A DNA stretch of 36,916 nucleotides from an uncultured Gammaproteobacteria bacterium (GTDB lineage: Bacteria; Pseudomonadota; Gammaproteobacteria; Pseudomonadales; Pseudohongiellaceae): assembly GCA_903837345.1 (NCBI GenBank), contig CAILUG010000005.1, forward strand, positions 1-36,916, given 5' to 3'. The translations under genes and the position numbers were made by a program. Within the stretch, counting starts at the first letter, position 1, and the number at the start of each line of letters is the position of its first letter. The notes beneath the pieces were generated by a model. That model saw only the letters and a list, made by a program, of their open reading frames with translations, made no database searches and was not told the DNA's origin. Positions 1 to 7,833 of the stretch are shown in pieces.

Positions 1-215
1 GCTTCTGAAACCGTCGGAGGCCATGGATGGCCGGAGGCGAGCCTACAGGGACGTACTTGTGGCGTGTTTCATAAGCGTCTCTCGGCCCAAGGCTGTGCAC
101 TGAACGATGCGGAAATCACAGTTCCACTGATAACCGCGCACAGAACTCCTTGCACCAGAATAATCAGACTGGTATGACTAGCACTTACGAACTCCCAACA
201 GAAGGAGAACAGGAT
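1..215. other. Left-edge non-coding stretch with repeat-like sequence
   Basis: I find no convincing gene in these 215 bases. The first ~90 bases contain an imperfect palindrome, GGCCATGGATGGCC at 19-32, followed by a segment with 'CCTACAGGGACGTACTT' at about 42-58. From memory this resembles short dispersed intergenic repeats common in some gammaproteobacterial genomes, but that cannot be tested from one copy. The rest is the upstream region of the plus-strand gene starting at 216. It carries a clear ribosome-binding site, GAAGGAG at 201-207, and no promoter I would defend. Confidence 0.35.
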
Positions 216-1016
216 ATGCAACAACGTCGACGTCAACTACTGGCCGCCATCAGCAGCGCACTGGCCTGCGGGCTGTTTGATGCCAAAGCATTCGCAGCCA
301 GTGCTCCGCCCAAACTGGGACTGATCTTTCCACCGGTCGGTCGCGGCGCGCCTGAGGAAGGATTGGTGATGTACGGGAACCGCATAGAGTATGTGGTGGA
401 AGGGCTGGGGCTCGAAACCATGACCCCGGACGGCTATGAAGCAGTAATTGATCGTATTCCCGCAGTGGCCAGGCGCCTGGTGGAGCGCGGAGCACAGGCA
501 GTATTGCTGACAGGAACCTCGCTCAGCTTCTTCAAGGGAGAAGCATTCAATCAGCGGCTCACGCAAACAGTGCGCGAAGCCACCGGTGGTCTGCCGGCAA
601 CCACCATGAGCACAGCAGTAATCGAAGGCCTCAAGAAGATGGGTGCAAAGCGGGTGGTGGCACCCACGGCCTATAACGAAGAAGTGAATGCGCGGCTGCG
701 TTCGTTTCTGATCGAACACAAATTTGAGGTGGTGGCGGTTGAAGGCATGGGCATTGAAGCAGTGGAAGACATCAACCGTGTCACCCAGCCCATGTTGCTG
801 GATTTCTGTACCGGAGTGGTGAAAAAGGCCAAGCAGGCCGACACCATCCTGGTGTCCTGCGGCGGCTTGCGCACACTGGAAATCCTGGCACCGCTGGAAC
901 AGAGGACCGGCTTGCCCGCAGTTTCCAGCATGCCGCATACATTGCTGGCCGGTGCCAAACTGCTTGGCCTTGATGGAAGGGTCAAGGGCTTTGGACGACT
1001 GCTGGAAAGTGCTTGA
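216..1016 (+). CDS. Exported arylmalonate decarboxylase-like protein (Asp/Glu racemase superfamily)
   Basis: The protein has 266 residues. I start at ATG 216 because GAAGGAG lies 8 bases upstream; an in-frame ATG at 150 would add 22 residues with no such site. The body matches the family of Bordetella arylmalonate decarboxylase and maleate isomerase. It has TGTSLSFFKG at 99-108, with Gly100 where maleate isomerases have Cys, then TTMSTAV near 129, TAY at 151-153 and VSCGGLRTLE at 213-222. Cys215 would be the catalytic cysteine. That Gly/Cys pattern is the decarboxylase type rather than the two-Cys racemase or isomerase type. Residues 1-27 look like a signal peptide: RRR at 4-6, a hydrophobic stretch, then AFA before the domain. 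It may be a Tat-type signal, though only part of the twin-arginine consensus is present. The known decarboxylase is cytoplasmic, so export is odd. The gene converges on the polysaccharide operon with 23 bases between stops. The substrate is unknown. Confidence 0.8.
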   Translation: MQQRRRQLLAAISSALACGLFDAKAFAASAPPKLGLIFPPVGRGAPEEGLVMYGNRIEYVVEGLGLETMTPDGYEAVIDRIPAVARRLVERGAQAVLLTGTSLSFFKGEAFNQRLTQTVREATGGLPATTMSTAVIEGLKKMGAKRVVAPTAYNEEVNARLRSFLIEHKFEVVAVEGMGIEAVEDINRVTQPMLLDFCTGVVKKAKQADTILVSCGGLRTLEILAPLEQRTGLPAVSSMPHTLLAGAKLLGLDGRVKGFGRLLESA

Positions 1017-1039
1017 ATCCGGCAAGTCCCGGCCCTTCC

Positions 1040-1519
1040 CTACCAGCGGGAGTTGTCGAAGCCTGCAATGAAAGTGAAGTGATAGCGGGTTTCTGCGGTA
1101 CCCACACCAATAACGCTACCGTCGTGCAAAGGCATGGTCATGATGCCGGCACCATGACCAAGGCGCTTGCCATTCACCGAGAGTCCGCATTTGCTGCCAC
1201 GATCAGTCAGCATATAGCCGTCCACAGTGTGGTCGATCCGGAAATGTTCGCGTGAAATCTGCAACAAATGGCCGGTGTCCATCAGGTACATGTCGTTGCT
1301 GTGCTTGCCGTCAATGGTGCCGGGGCGTTCGATGCGGTGAATCCTGTTGTTGACCATCGCCACCCTCGATTCGCGGCCAACACGGAACGGAAACGCATGA
1401 ATGGTTACCATGCCTCCCACCTGCATGCCAACCGGGATTGCCGCATGGGCTTCCGGCGTCAAGGCCTTCAGCACAGCCTTGGGGAAAAGTTTTTCCAGAA
1501 TTGTCCGCTTGTCATCCAC
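1040..1519 (-). CDS. FHA-domain protein, copy A
   Basis: This 159-residue soluble protein has a forkhead-associated (phosphothreonine-binding) domain from about residue 45 to the end. The canonical FHA residues are present: Gly48-Arg49 (VGRESR), Ser89-x-x-His92 (ISREHF) and Asn116-Gly117 (SVNGKR). About 40 residues precede the domain (LEKLFPKAVLKALTPEA); I do not recognise them, but they are shared with the neighbouring copy. By hand, ungapped alignment to the copy at 1549-2028 gives about 93 of 159 identical residues, so the two arose by tandem duplication. This is the last gene of the minus-strand run, 29 bases after its paralogue. A role in sensing a phosphoprotein connected with polysaccharide synthesis is only an inference; no Ser/Thr kinase gene is in the window. 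Confidence 0.85.
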   Translation of the reverse strand: MDDKRTILEKLFPKAVLKALTPEAHAAIPVGMQVGGMVTIHAFPFRVGRESRVAMVNNRIHRIERPGTIDGKHSNDMYLMDTGHLLQISREHFRIDHTVDGYMLTDRGSKCGLSVNGKRLGHGAGIMTMPLHDGSVIGVGTAETRYHFTFIAGFDNSRW

Positions 1520-1548
1520 GGGCTTGGTTTCCGCTCACTACTGCCACG

Positions 1549-2028
1549 CTACCAGCGCGTGTTGCCAAAATCGGTGTAGAAGGTATAGCGGTAACAGGAC
1601 TCGGCTGTACCTATCACAACGAGGTCACCATCATGCAACGGTGCCGACTGCGTACCGGTACCGGCACCTATGCGTTTGCCATTGACGGAGGCGCCGCATT
1701 GGCTGCCACGATCAGTCAGCACATAGCCATCCGCACTGCGGTCGATCTGCAGATGCTCGCGTGAAACCTGCAACAACTTGCCACCATCCAGCAGATAGAT
1801 ATCGTTGTTGGGTACTGACCCCGGCGCCGTCGGCCGTTCGATGCGATGAACGGTATTATTGATCATCATGACGCGCGACTCGCGACCAAGCCGGAACGGA
1901 AAAGCCAGCACGGTGATCATCCCCACGCCCTGCAATACTGCAGGCATGGCTGCGCGGGCTTCCGGGGTCATCGCTTGCAGCACCGCTTTCGGAAACAGTA
2001 GCTCAAGGATTTTCTGCCTGGTTTCCAC
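1549..2028 (-). CDS. FHA-domain protein, copy B
   Basis: This protein is a paralogue of the adjacent copy A. I choose the GTG start at 2028 because it gives 159 residues, exactly the length of copy A, and the two proteins then align without gaps from the first residue (IL-E-LFPKAVL-A-TPEA). An ATG at 2067 and one at 2133 are in frame, but the first has a badly spaced Shine-Dalgarno and the second lies inside galE. FHA ligand-binding residues are intact: Gly48-Arg49 (LGRESR), Ser89/His92 (VSREHL) and Asn116-Gly117 (SVNGKR). The gene follows galE by 53 bases on the same strand and is probably cotranscribed with it. No membrane segment or signal peptide is visible. Confidence 0.82.
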   Translation of the reverse strand: METRQKILELLFPKAVLQAMTPEARAAMPAVLQGVGMITVLAFPFRLGRESRVMMINNTVHRIERPTAPGSVPNNDIYLLDGGKLLQVSREHLQIDRSADGYVLTDRGSQCGASVNGKRIGAGTGTQSAPLHDGDLVVIGTAESCYRYTFYTDFGNTRW

Positions 2029-2081
2029 GTTATGCCAACCCTCACTTGCGTAATTTTGCTGCCGCATTCTCCAGCAATTTT

Positions 2082-3098
2082 TCAGCGGTATCCATCCGGA
2101 TTCCTGGTCAAAAAACGCCAGACATCCGTACACATGCGATCGAGGCCAAGCGTGGCCTTCCAGCCAAGCACTGCTGCAGCCTGGCGGGTGTCCGCATAAC
2201 AGGCAGCCACATCACCGGGTCTGCGCGGCACAATGCTGTACGGGATGGGCTTGCCGGCAGCCTGTTCGAATGCGCGCACCATCTCCAGTACCGAGTAACC
2301 ACGGCCGCAACCCAGGTTGACTGTGATGAACGCTGCATTGTTGGCAAGTGCGTCGAGGGCCGCCACATGGCCCAGCGCCAGATCGTCCACATGGATATAG
2401 TCACGTACACCGGTACCGTCAGGAGTCGGATAGTCATTGCCGTAGACTGCCAGCTGCGGCAGCTTGCCCAGCGCCACCTGTCCCAGATAGGGCATCAGGT
2501 TGTTGGGAACGCCGAGCGGGTTTTCGCCGATCAGCCCGCTGTGATGAGCGCCAACCGGATTGAAATACCGCAAACAGGCAATGCGCCAGCTGCTGTCAGA
2601 CTGGAATGTGTCTTTCAGCAATTGCTCGATCACCAGCTTGGTATTGCCATAGGGGTTGGTGGCGCCAGTTGGTGCAGTCTCGGGGATTGGCAACGTTTGC
2701 GGTATGCCGTAAACGGTGGCCGAAGACGAGAACACCAGTTTTTTTACTCCTGCCTGTTGCATCGCTGCCAACAGGTTGAAGGTGCCGCCAACGTTGTTGC
2801 GGTAATAGCGCAACGGCTGCGCCACTGACTCACCCACCGCCTTCAGCCCGGCAAAGTGAATGACAGCATCGTAATTGTCCTTGGCAAATATTTCAGCGAG
2901 AGCGGCTGCATCGCCCAGATCAGCCTCAATGAAAGCGGGGCGCAGGCCGGTGATGGCAGTGATGCGATCGCAAACCAGCGCCGAACTGTTGCTGAGATTG
3001 TCGAGCAAGGTGACTGTATGGCCCTGCTCCTGCAATTGCACGCAGGTGTGTGAACCGATGTAGCCGGTGCCGCCGGTCAGCAGGACATTGAGACTCAT
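2082..3098 (-). CDS. galE: UDP-glucose 4-epimerase
   Basis: GalE interconverts UDP-glucose and UDP-galactose, or the N-acetyl forms, and so supplies galacto-configured donors for the polysaccharide. The ATG at 3098 overlaps the stop of the upstream wecA-like gene (ATGA) and gives 338 residues, the length of Escherichia coli GalE. The NAD-binding GGTGYIGSH motif starts at residue 9. SSSATVYG supplies the active-site serine region, and NPYGNTK contains the YxxxK catalytic pair. The C-terminal half (RRPGDVAACYAD, then LGWKA) is typical of the family. It is an extended short-chain dehydrogenase/reductase acting in the cytoplasm. Substrate preference (Glc/Gal versus GlcNAc/GalNAc) cannot be read with confidence. 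Confidence 0.95.
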   Translation of the reverse strand: MSLNVLLTGGTGYIGSHTCVQLQEQGHTVTLLDNLSNSSALVCDRITAITGLRPAFIEADLGDAAALAEIFAKDNYDAVIHFAGLKAVGESVAQPLRYYRNNVGGTFNLLAAMQQAGVKKLVFSSSATVYGIPQTLPIPETAPTGATNPYGNTKLVIEQLLKDTFQSDSSWRIACLRYFNPVGAHHSGLIGENPLGVPNNLMPYLGQVALGKLPQLAVYGNDYPTPDGTGVRDYIHVDDLALGHVAALDALANNAAFITVNLGCGRGYSVLEMVRAFEQAAGKPIPYSIVPRRPGDVAACYADTRQAAAVLGWKATLGLDRMCTDVWRFLTRNPDGYR

Positions 3099-4156
3099 GG
3101 TGGCAGGTTCTGTTGTTGCTGGTGTAACCATTTGCCCAATTTCCAGGCATTTTCGATGCAGAAAAAATACAACAGGGTGATGAAACAGAAAATACCGAAC
3201 TGGGCCCAGGCCGGCCAGTGCAGTATGTACATAACAATCCCGATGAAATTGATCTGGATGGACAACACTGCCACCAGCAGCAGGATTTCCTGATGACTGA
3301 AGCCTGCCTGCTGCAAAATATGGTGAAGATGGGTACGGTCCGGTTCAAACGCGGGCCTGCCCTTGCGCATGCGTCGCACTGTGGTGACTACCATGTCGAT
3401 CAGCGGCAATCCCACTACAAACAATCCCAATACCGCCGGCAAATGCAGGCCGGTGAATGCGCCACCCTGGGTGGCATCGATCAGCAGCCACACCAGCGAA
3501 AAACCGATCAGTTTGCTGCCGGCATCACCCAGAAACACTTTTGGCAGCAAGCGGTTGGAACCCAGATTGAACAGCAGGTAAGCCGCAGTGCCACCAATCA
3601 GCAAGGCCGGCACCACATTGTCGAGCGCGGACGCATGCGTGAGAAAATAGAAACTGCCAAGGGCAATCAGCGTGATAATGCCCACCAGACCATCCATGCC
3701 GTCAATCATGTTCCAGGCATTGGTAATGCCGAACACTGCGATGATGGTGAATGGCAGTGAAATCCACAGGGGCATGTGCAGTTCATGGAAGAACAACAGG
3801 TTGCCAAGATCCCCTACCCACAGTTTGCCCCCGAATATCATCATCAGGGCTGCTGCCACTTCCACGATGATGCGGAACTTCACATCAATGTTGTAACGGT
3901 CATCCAGCAATCCGACCACAACCAGCAGACCTGCTGCCACCAGATACCACAGCAGTTCCGAATGCAAGGCAGCGAAGAACGGCAACAACACCAGCATGGT
4001 GATGAATATCGCGATGCCACCGATCAGCGGCACTTCGCCTTCGTGATGTTTGCGGGAATTGGGACGATCCACCAGCCCGAATTTGCGGGCCAGGGGTGCC
4101 AGCAGTATCAACAGCACTACCGTGAGTGCGAATGCAGCAAGGCCTTGTACAAACAC
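3095..4156 (-). CDS. wecA: Undecaprenyl-phosphate GlcNAc-1-phosphate transferase (WecA family)
   Basis: This 353-residue polytopic inner-membrane enzyme should start glycan assembly by moving a sugar-1-phosphate from a UDP-sugar to undecaprenyl phosphate. Family motifs are intact: LLDDRYN with Asp85-Asp86, NAWNMIDGMDGL at 146-157, the FLGDAGS loop at 208-214 with Asp211, and the His-rich cytoplasmic loop DRTHLHH near 273-279. About ten or eleven hydrophobic segments are visible. The start is GTG at 4156, with an AAGAGAG ribosome site about 7 bases upstream. The gene follows a 138-base gap, the longest in the operon, and its stop overlaps the galE start. UDP-GlcNAc is the usual substrate; UDP-GalNAc or a deoxy derivative is possible. 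Confidence 0.93.
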   Translation of the reverse strand: MFVQGLAAFALTVVLLILLAPLARKFGLVDRPNSRKHHEGEVPLIGGIAIFITMLVLLPFFAALHSELLWYLVAAGLLVVVGLLDDRYNIDVKFRIIVEVAAALMMIFGGKLWVGDLGNLLFFHELHMPLWISLPFTIIAVFGITNAWNMIDGMDGLVGIITLIALGSFYFLTHASALDNVVPALLIGGTAAYLLFNLGSNRLLPKVFLGDAGSKLIGFSLVWLLIDATQGGAFTGLHLPAVLGLFVVGLPLIDMVVTTVRRMRKGRPAFEPDRTHLHHILQQAGFSHQEILLLVAVLSIQINFIGIVMYILHWPAWAQFGIFCFITLLYFFCIENAWKLGKWLHQQQQNLPP

Positions 4157-4294
4157 TGTCTGCTCTCTTGGTGGAGGTTATGGAGCAAGCCTGCCCGGGA
4201 AATACATGCCACGCGGGCCGGACATGCAGGGAATATTACCCTTCCGGACCCTGCAATCAGCAGGAAAAGCTCCCGAAAATCTTCTGCGGGAATG
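4157..4294. other. Longest intergenic gap inside the minus-strand run
   Basis: These 138 bases lie between the GT2 gene and wecA. I see no gene. The stretch holds a structured inverted repeat at 4226-4254 (listed separately). On the minus strand the hairpin is not followed by a T-run, so it does not look like an intrinsic terminator. An internal promoter for wecA-galE-FHA is possible, but I could not identify a good -35/-10 pair. Confidence 0.4.
4226..4254. repeat. Nested inverted repeat in the wecA leader
   Basis: GCAGGG at 4226-4231 pairs with CCCTGC at 4249-4254. Inside it lies a second near-perfect palindrome, AGGGAATATTACCCT at 4228-4242, and also TCCGGA at 4243-4248. The two palindromes compete for the same left arm, so two alternative folds could form. 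The element lies about 70 bases upstream of the wecA start and could act as an operator or as an mRNA structure. Confidence 0.45.
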
Positions 4295-5038
4295 TTATCC
4301 GAAAAACTGCGGTAATTTGGAAAGATTCTTCCGGAACAGGGTCCACAGGCCGCCCACGCCATTGCGGCGCAGCGCCAGCAGATCCTCGCAGGATTTGCGC
4401 CACAGATTGCCTACGCTGCGATTGCTGGCCCCGCCGGCACGCATTTTCACCAGTACTTGCGGGATATAGTCCAGATGCAGGGTGCCACTCTTCAATATAC
4501 GCAACATGAAATCATAGTCGGCAGCAATCCGTAGCCTGGTATCAAACCCCCCGAATTGGCTGTATACGGCCTTGCGCAGATACAGCGTCGGATGGGCCGG
4601 CATCCAGCCCTGGCCCAGCAACGCAGGTAAGAATTCACAGCTGCGCCAGTAGCGCACTTTCTGATCGGGGTTGTGTTTGCGGACATACAGCAGATCCCCA
4701 TAGACACCATCCACTGCCGGCCGGGTGAACCTGGCGGCAATGGTAGCCAGTACCTCCCGGTCAGCCAGCAGGTCGTCTGCATGCAGGAAGCCGATCACCT
4801 CGCCACTGGCGCGGGCAATACCCTTGTTAAGCGCATCGTAAATCCCGTTATCGGCTTCACTGACCAGCACCGCAATACGATCGGCATAGCCGGCCAGCAG
4901 TTCGCGGGTGCCATCGGTGGAAGCGCCATCGATCACAATCAGTTCGACATCCGGATGGGTCTGGCCCAGCACCGAATCAAGTGCCCCGGCGATGGTGTCG
5001 CGATTGTTGCGAACGGCAGTGATGACAGAAATCTTCAT
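4295..5038 (-). CDS. Family 2 glycosyltransferase (WcaA-like)
   Basis: This 247-residue GT-A-fold, GT2-type glycosyltransferase probably transfers one sugar to the growing lipid-linked repeat at the cytoplasmic face of the membrane. The N-terminal nucleotide-binding strand (KISVITAVRNN), DGASTDGT at 37-44 and the metal-binding HADD at 86-89 are clear. ADYDFMLRIL in the second half is characteristic of the WcaA/PGL-type subgroup. There is no membrane segment. The ATG at 5038 shares a base with the stop of the upstream carbamoyltransferase (TGATG), so translation is probably coupled. Donor and acceptor are unknown. Confidence 0.9.
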   Translation of the reverse strand: MKISVITAVRNNRDTIAGALDSVLGQTHPDVELIVIDGASTDGTRELLAGYADRIAVLVSEADNGIYDALNKGIARASGEVIGFLHADDLLADREVLATIAARFTRPAVDGVYGDLLYVRKHNPDQKVRYWRSCEFLPALLGQGWMPAHPTLYLRKAVYSQFGGFDTRLRIAADYDFMLRILKSGTLHLDYIPQVLVKMRAGGASNRSVGNLWRKSCEDLLALRRNGVGGLWTLFRKNLSKLPQFFG

Positions 5039-6801
5039 CAAGGGGTTGGCACGGACGGGTTACGGGTAATCATGGAATTCCCCAGCACCAGCACATCCAT
5101 CCTGGTGCGCAGGAAACAATCCAGCGCCTCCTGCGGATAACAAACCACCGGCTCGTTTTCATTGAATGAAGTATTGAGCACCATGGGTACGCCGGTGAGG
5201 TCGCGGAATGCCGAAATCAGCCGGTGATAGCGGGGATTGGAATCCTGGCTGACAGTTTGCAGACGGCCTGAACCATCCACATGGGTGACAGCCGGAATCT
5301 TGCCGCGCTGGGCGGCGCGGATCTGGAACACCTGCATCATGAACGGTACATCGGCATCCTGTTCGAACCACTCTGCGGTTGACTCACGCAGCACGGAGGG
5401 TGCAAACGGCCGGAAGGACTCACGCCGTTTGATTTTCAGGTTGAGGATGTCCTTCATGTCGGCACGACGCGGATCGCCAAGGATGGAACGGTTGCCCAGC
5501 GCACGTGGACCCCACTCCATGCGACCCTGGAACCAGCCGATCACCAGACCTTTGGCAATCGCAGCAGCAGTGCGCTGGCACAGTTCAGCCTCATCCGTGA
5601 TCACTTCCAAAGTACAGCCTTGCGTTGCCAGCTCGACCGATCTTTCTGCGAGCAGCTGGCTGATTTCCGGCTCGGACGCCATTGGCCCCCAATAGGCATG
5701 ATCCATGAGGAACCGGTTCTGACCACCCAGCTGGTGCCAGAGGGCAGTGGCAGCACCAATCGCGCCACCGGCATCTCCGGCAGCTGACTGTACATAGACG
5801 TGTTTGAATGGCGTCTTCAGCGCGATCTTGCCGTTGGCGACCGAGTTGGCTCCACAGCCACCGGCAATTGTCACAGCATCCAGTTTGTGTCTGGCATGCA
5901 AAGTGTTCAGCAGATGGAAGAATGCTTCTTCATACATGGCCTGTACCGAACGGGCCAGGTTGCGGTGCTTCTGCGTCAGCGGCTCGTCGTTGCCTCGTGC
6001 CGGACCCAGCAAGGCAACCAGCGCAGGCGAATACAAGGTACCGATGGCCGGAATGCCGTTGTCCCATTCATAGGCAATCTTTTCCCGATGATGGCGGAAA
6101 TACTGCAGATTGAGTTTGAAGCTGCCATCCGGTTGCAAAATCACCAGCTGGCGCATGCGATCAAGATATTCAGGTTCGCCATACGGCGCGAGCCCCATCA
6201 CCTTGTACTCATCCCCGTAGTGAGGAAAGCCGAGGTACTGGGTCAGCGCCTGGTAGAAAATGCCGAGCGAATGCGGGAAATACACACGACCTTCCACGCT
6301 GAGGTCAGTGCCCTGCCCCACACCCCAGGCGGCGCTGGCGAAATCACCAAAGCCATCGACTGATACTGCCACTGCCGACTCGAACGGCGATACATGGAAT
6401 GCCGATGACAGATGCGCCACGTGATGCTCAATGCCGTGGATTGCCCCTTTGAAGACCTGGTCGGGGAAGGCCAGCGCCAGCTGTTCGGCGATGCCGGCGC
6501 GTTTGCGTTTGTTGAGCAAACGGTCCAGCACCAGCCGCGGATCCGGCATCTGCGTCAGGGTATAGACTATTTTGCGGCCCAGACTTGCTCGCGCATCCTG
6601 GTTGACTGCCACGTGCCCGACATCAGCCAGCGTGATGCCGGCTTGCTGCAAACAATACGCAATGGCGAGCGAAGGAAAGCCGGCCCAGTGCTTGATGCGG
6701 CGAAAGCGCTCTTCTTCTGCCGCCGCCACCAGCTGGCCATCACGCAGCAGACATGCTGCCGAATCGCCGTGGAAGGCGTTGATACCGAGGATGTAAGTCA
6801 A
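5038..6801 (-). CDS. Carbamoyltransferase (NodU/CmcH/TobZ family)
   Basis: This 587-residue enzyme of the NodU/TobZ family O-carbamoylates a sugar hydroxyl using carbamoyl phosphate and ATP. I choose the rare TTG start at 6801 because GGAG lies 7 bases upstream and because it gives the usual family N-terminus (TYILGINAFHGDSAACLL). The N-terminal Kae1-like half contains HGDS near 11-14, IEHHVAHLSSAF and the SVDGFGD nucleotide loop. The later part carries IAGGCGANSVANGK, MEWGPRALGNRSIL and the C-terminal NTSFNENEPVV signature. Length and motifs suggest an intact two-domain enzyme. It sits with methyl-, sulfo- and acyltransferases, so carbamoylation of the polysaccharide is the likely role. Confidence 0.92.
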   Translation of the reverse strand: MTYILGINAFHGDSAACLLRDGQLVAAAEEERFRRIKHWAGFPSLAIAYCLQQAGITLADVGHVAVNQDARASLGRKIVYTLTQMPDPRLVLDRLLNKRKRAGIAEQLALAFPDQVFKGAIHGIEHHVAHLSSAFHVSPFESAVAVSVDGFGDFASAAWGVGQGTDLSVEGRVYFPHSLGIFYQALTQYLGFPHYGDEYKVMGLAPYGEPEYLDRMRQLVILQPDGSFKLNLQYFRHHREKIAYEWDNGIPAIGTLYSPALVALLGPARGNDEPLTQKHRNLARSVQAMYEEAFFHLLNTLHARHKLDAVTIAGGCGANSVANGKIALKTPFKHVYVQSAAGDAGGAIGAATALWHQLGGQNRFLMDHAYWGPMASEPEISQLLAERSVELATQGCTLEVITDEAELCQRTAAAIAKGLVIGWFQGRMEWGPRALGNRSILGDPRRADMKDILNLKIKRRESFRPFAPSVLRESTAEWFEQDADVPFMMQVFQIRAAQRGKIPAVTHVDGSGRLQTVSQDSNPRYHRLISAFRDLTGVPMVLNTSFNENEPVVCYPQEALDCFLRTRMDVLVLGNSMITRNPSVPTP

Positions 6802-6814
6802 CCCGTTACTCCAT

Positions 6815-6834
6815 GATTCCTGCAAGCAGGAATT
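6815..6834. repeat. Perfect stem-loop next to the carbamoyltransferase ribosome site
   Basis: ATTCCTGC at 6816-6823 and GCAGGAAT at 6826-6833 are perfect complements separated by two bases. On the minus strand the hairpin ends three bases before the GGAG ribosome-binding site (6812-6809) of the TTG-started carbamoyltransferase. It could modulate translation or mark an mRNA processing site. It lacks a T-run on the minus strand, so it is not a convincing terminator for the operon. Confidence 0.5.
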
Positions 6835-6871
6835 TTCAAATCAAACCAAAACACGTCAATGACCCGGATCT

Positions 6872-7822
6872 TCAGGACTGTGGCGGCATTACTGCCAACT
6901 GGTCAAGAGCTCCCAAGGGTACATAATTGCAATTGTGGACCGCACTCGCATGGATAAGCAAAAAATCCGTAAAGGAGCGTTTCTGGAAAAAATCCTGCTT
7001 GTTGAATCTTACAAGCCCGTCTTTTGTTATGCCAAACGGAACATAGCCGAATTTCTCCAGCATCAGCCAGGTGTTCTGGTTGCCATGCGGCCTTGGCAGG
7101 ATCTCGCAGACAAACACCGGTCGCAGAGCGGCAACCGCAGCTTCTGCTCCGGCAAATACACTCTCCTCAAAGTCTTCCACATCCACTTTCACCAGCACGC
7201 GTGTACCGGCCCTGAAATTGCGGAAAACAAGGTCCAGTGTGGTGACCTCAACTTCAAACTCCATGCTGCTGCTGCGGTTCTGCCAGGAATCCTGCCGCAG
7301 TGTGGCAGTGGTTTCTTCCTCAGTGGCACCGGCTTCCACGGGCAGCAGCATCCTGGCCCGTCCTTGTTTGTCGCCGATAGCAGCATTGAAAATTTCCTCA
7401 ACACTGCAATTGTTGATCTTGTGGAATGCCAGGCATTTGGCATGGATGGACGGCACCGGCTCGAACGACAGGATGCGGATATCAGGGCGCAGCTTCCTGG
7501 CAAGCACCGAGTACATGCCTATATTGGCCCCCACATCAACAAACACACCGGCAGTGCCGAGATAGTGTTTTATGACACACCAGGTCAAGGGTTCAAAGCC
7601 GTCAACTCCCTGCCAGAAAATGCCACTCGAATAATGCACACCCACATTCCGGGGAAAAGACAGGGCTATTCCGTCATAGTTGACCTTGCCGCCATTGACC
7701 CAGACTTTCATCCGCAATTGGCGGGTACTCCAGGCACAGATTCTTTCGACAGGAAAAACCAGCACGCGCGCCAGCAGCGAGAAATAATGGTTGTACCTGA
7801 GCCTGTTCAAATATTTTTTCAT
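6872..7822 (-). CDS. FkbM family methyltransferase
   Basis: This 316-residue SAM-dependent methyltransferase is of the FkbM type, which usually O-methylates sugars or polyketides. Motif I is VDVGANIG at 95-102. Motif II is the acidic SFEPVPSIH, which binds the SAM ribose. VLVKVDVEDFEESVFAGAE is the family's diagnostic catalytic-domain segment, and VFVCEIL follows it. The first ~35 residues are basic and weakly hydrophobic and may hold the protein at the membrane. The gene is 11 bases downstream of another methyltransferase. Methylation of a sugar in the surface glycan fits the context; the acceptor is unknown. Confidence 0.9.
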   Translation of the reverse strand: MKKYLNRLRYNHYFSLLARVLVFPVERICAWSTRQLRMKVWVNGGKVNYDGIALSFPRNVGVHYSSGIFWQGVDGFEPLTWCVIKHYLGTAGVFVDVGANIGMYSVLARKLRPDIRILSFEPVPSIHAKCLAFHKINNCSVEEIFNAAIGDKQGRARMLLPVEAGATEEETTATLRQDSWQNRSSSMEFEVEVTTLDLVFRNFRAGTRVLVKVDVEDFEESVFAGAEAAVAALRPVFVCEILPRPHGNQNTWLMLEKFGYVPFGITKDGLVRFNKQDFFQKRSFTDFLLIHASAVHNCNYVPLGALDQLAVMPPQS

Positions 7823-7833
7823 TGGCTGCCTTG

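Noticed and set aside
237-1025. Long open frame (262 codons) on the minus strand opposite the decarboxylase-like gene
   Set aside because: It is Cys/His/Gln-rich with no family motifs and mirrors a clear gene on the other strand, so it is an antisense shadow.
1017-1039. Bidirectional terminator between the converging genes
   Set aside because: Only 23 bases separate the two stops and no stem followed by a T-run is visible.
4226-4254. Intrinsic terminator between the GT2 gene and wecA
   Set aside because: There is an inverted repeat but no T-run on the minus strand after it.
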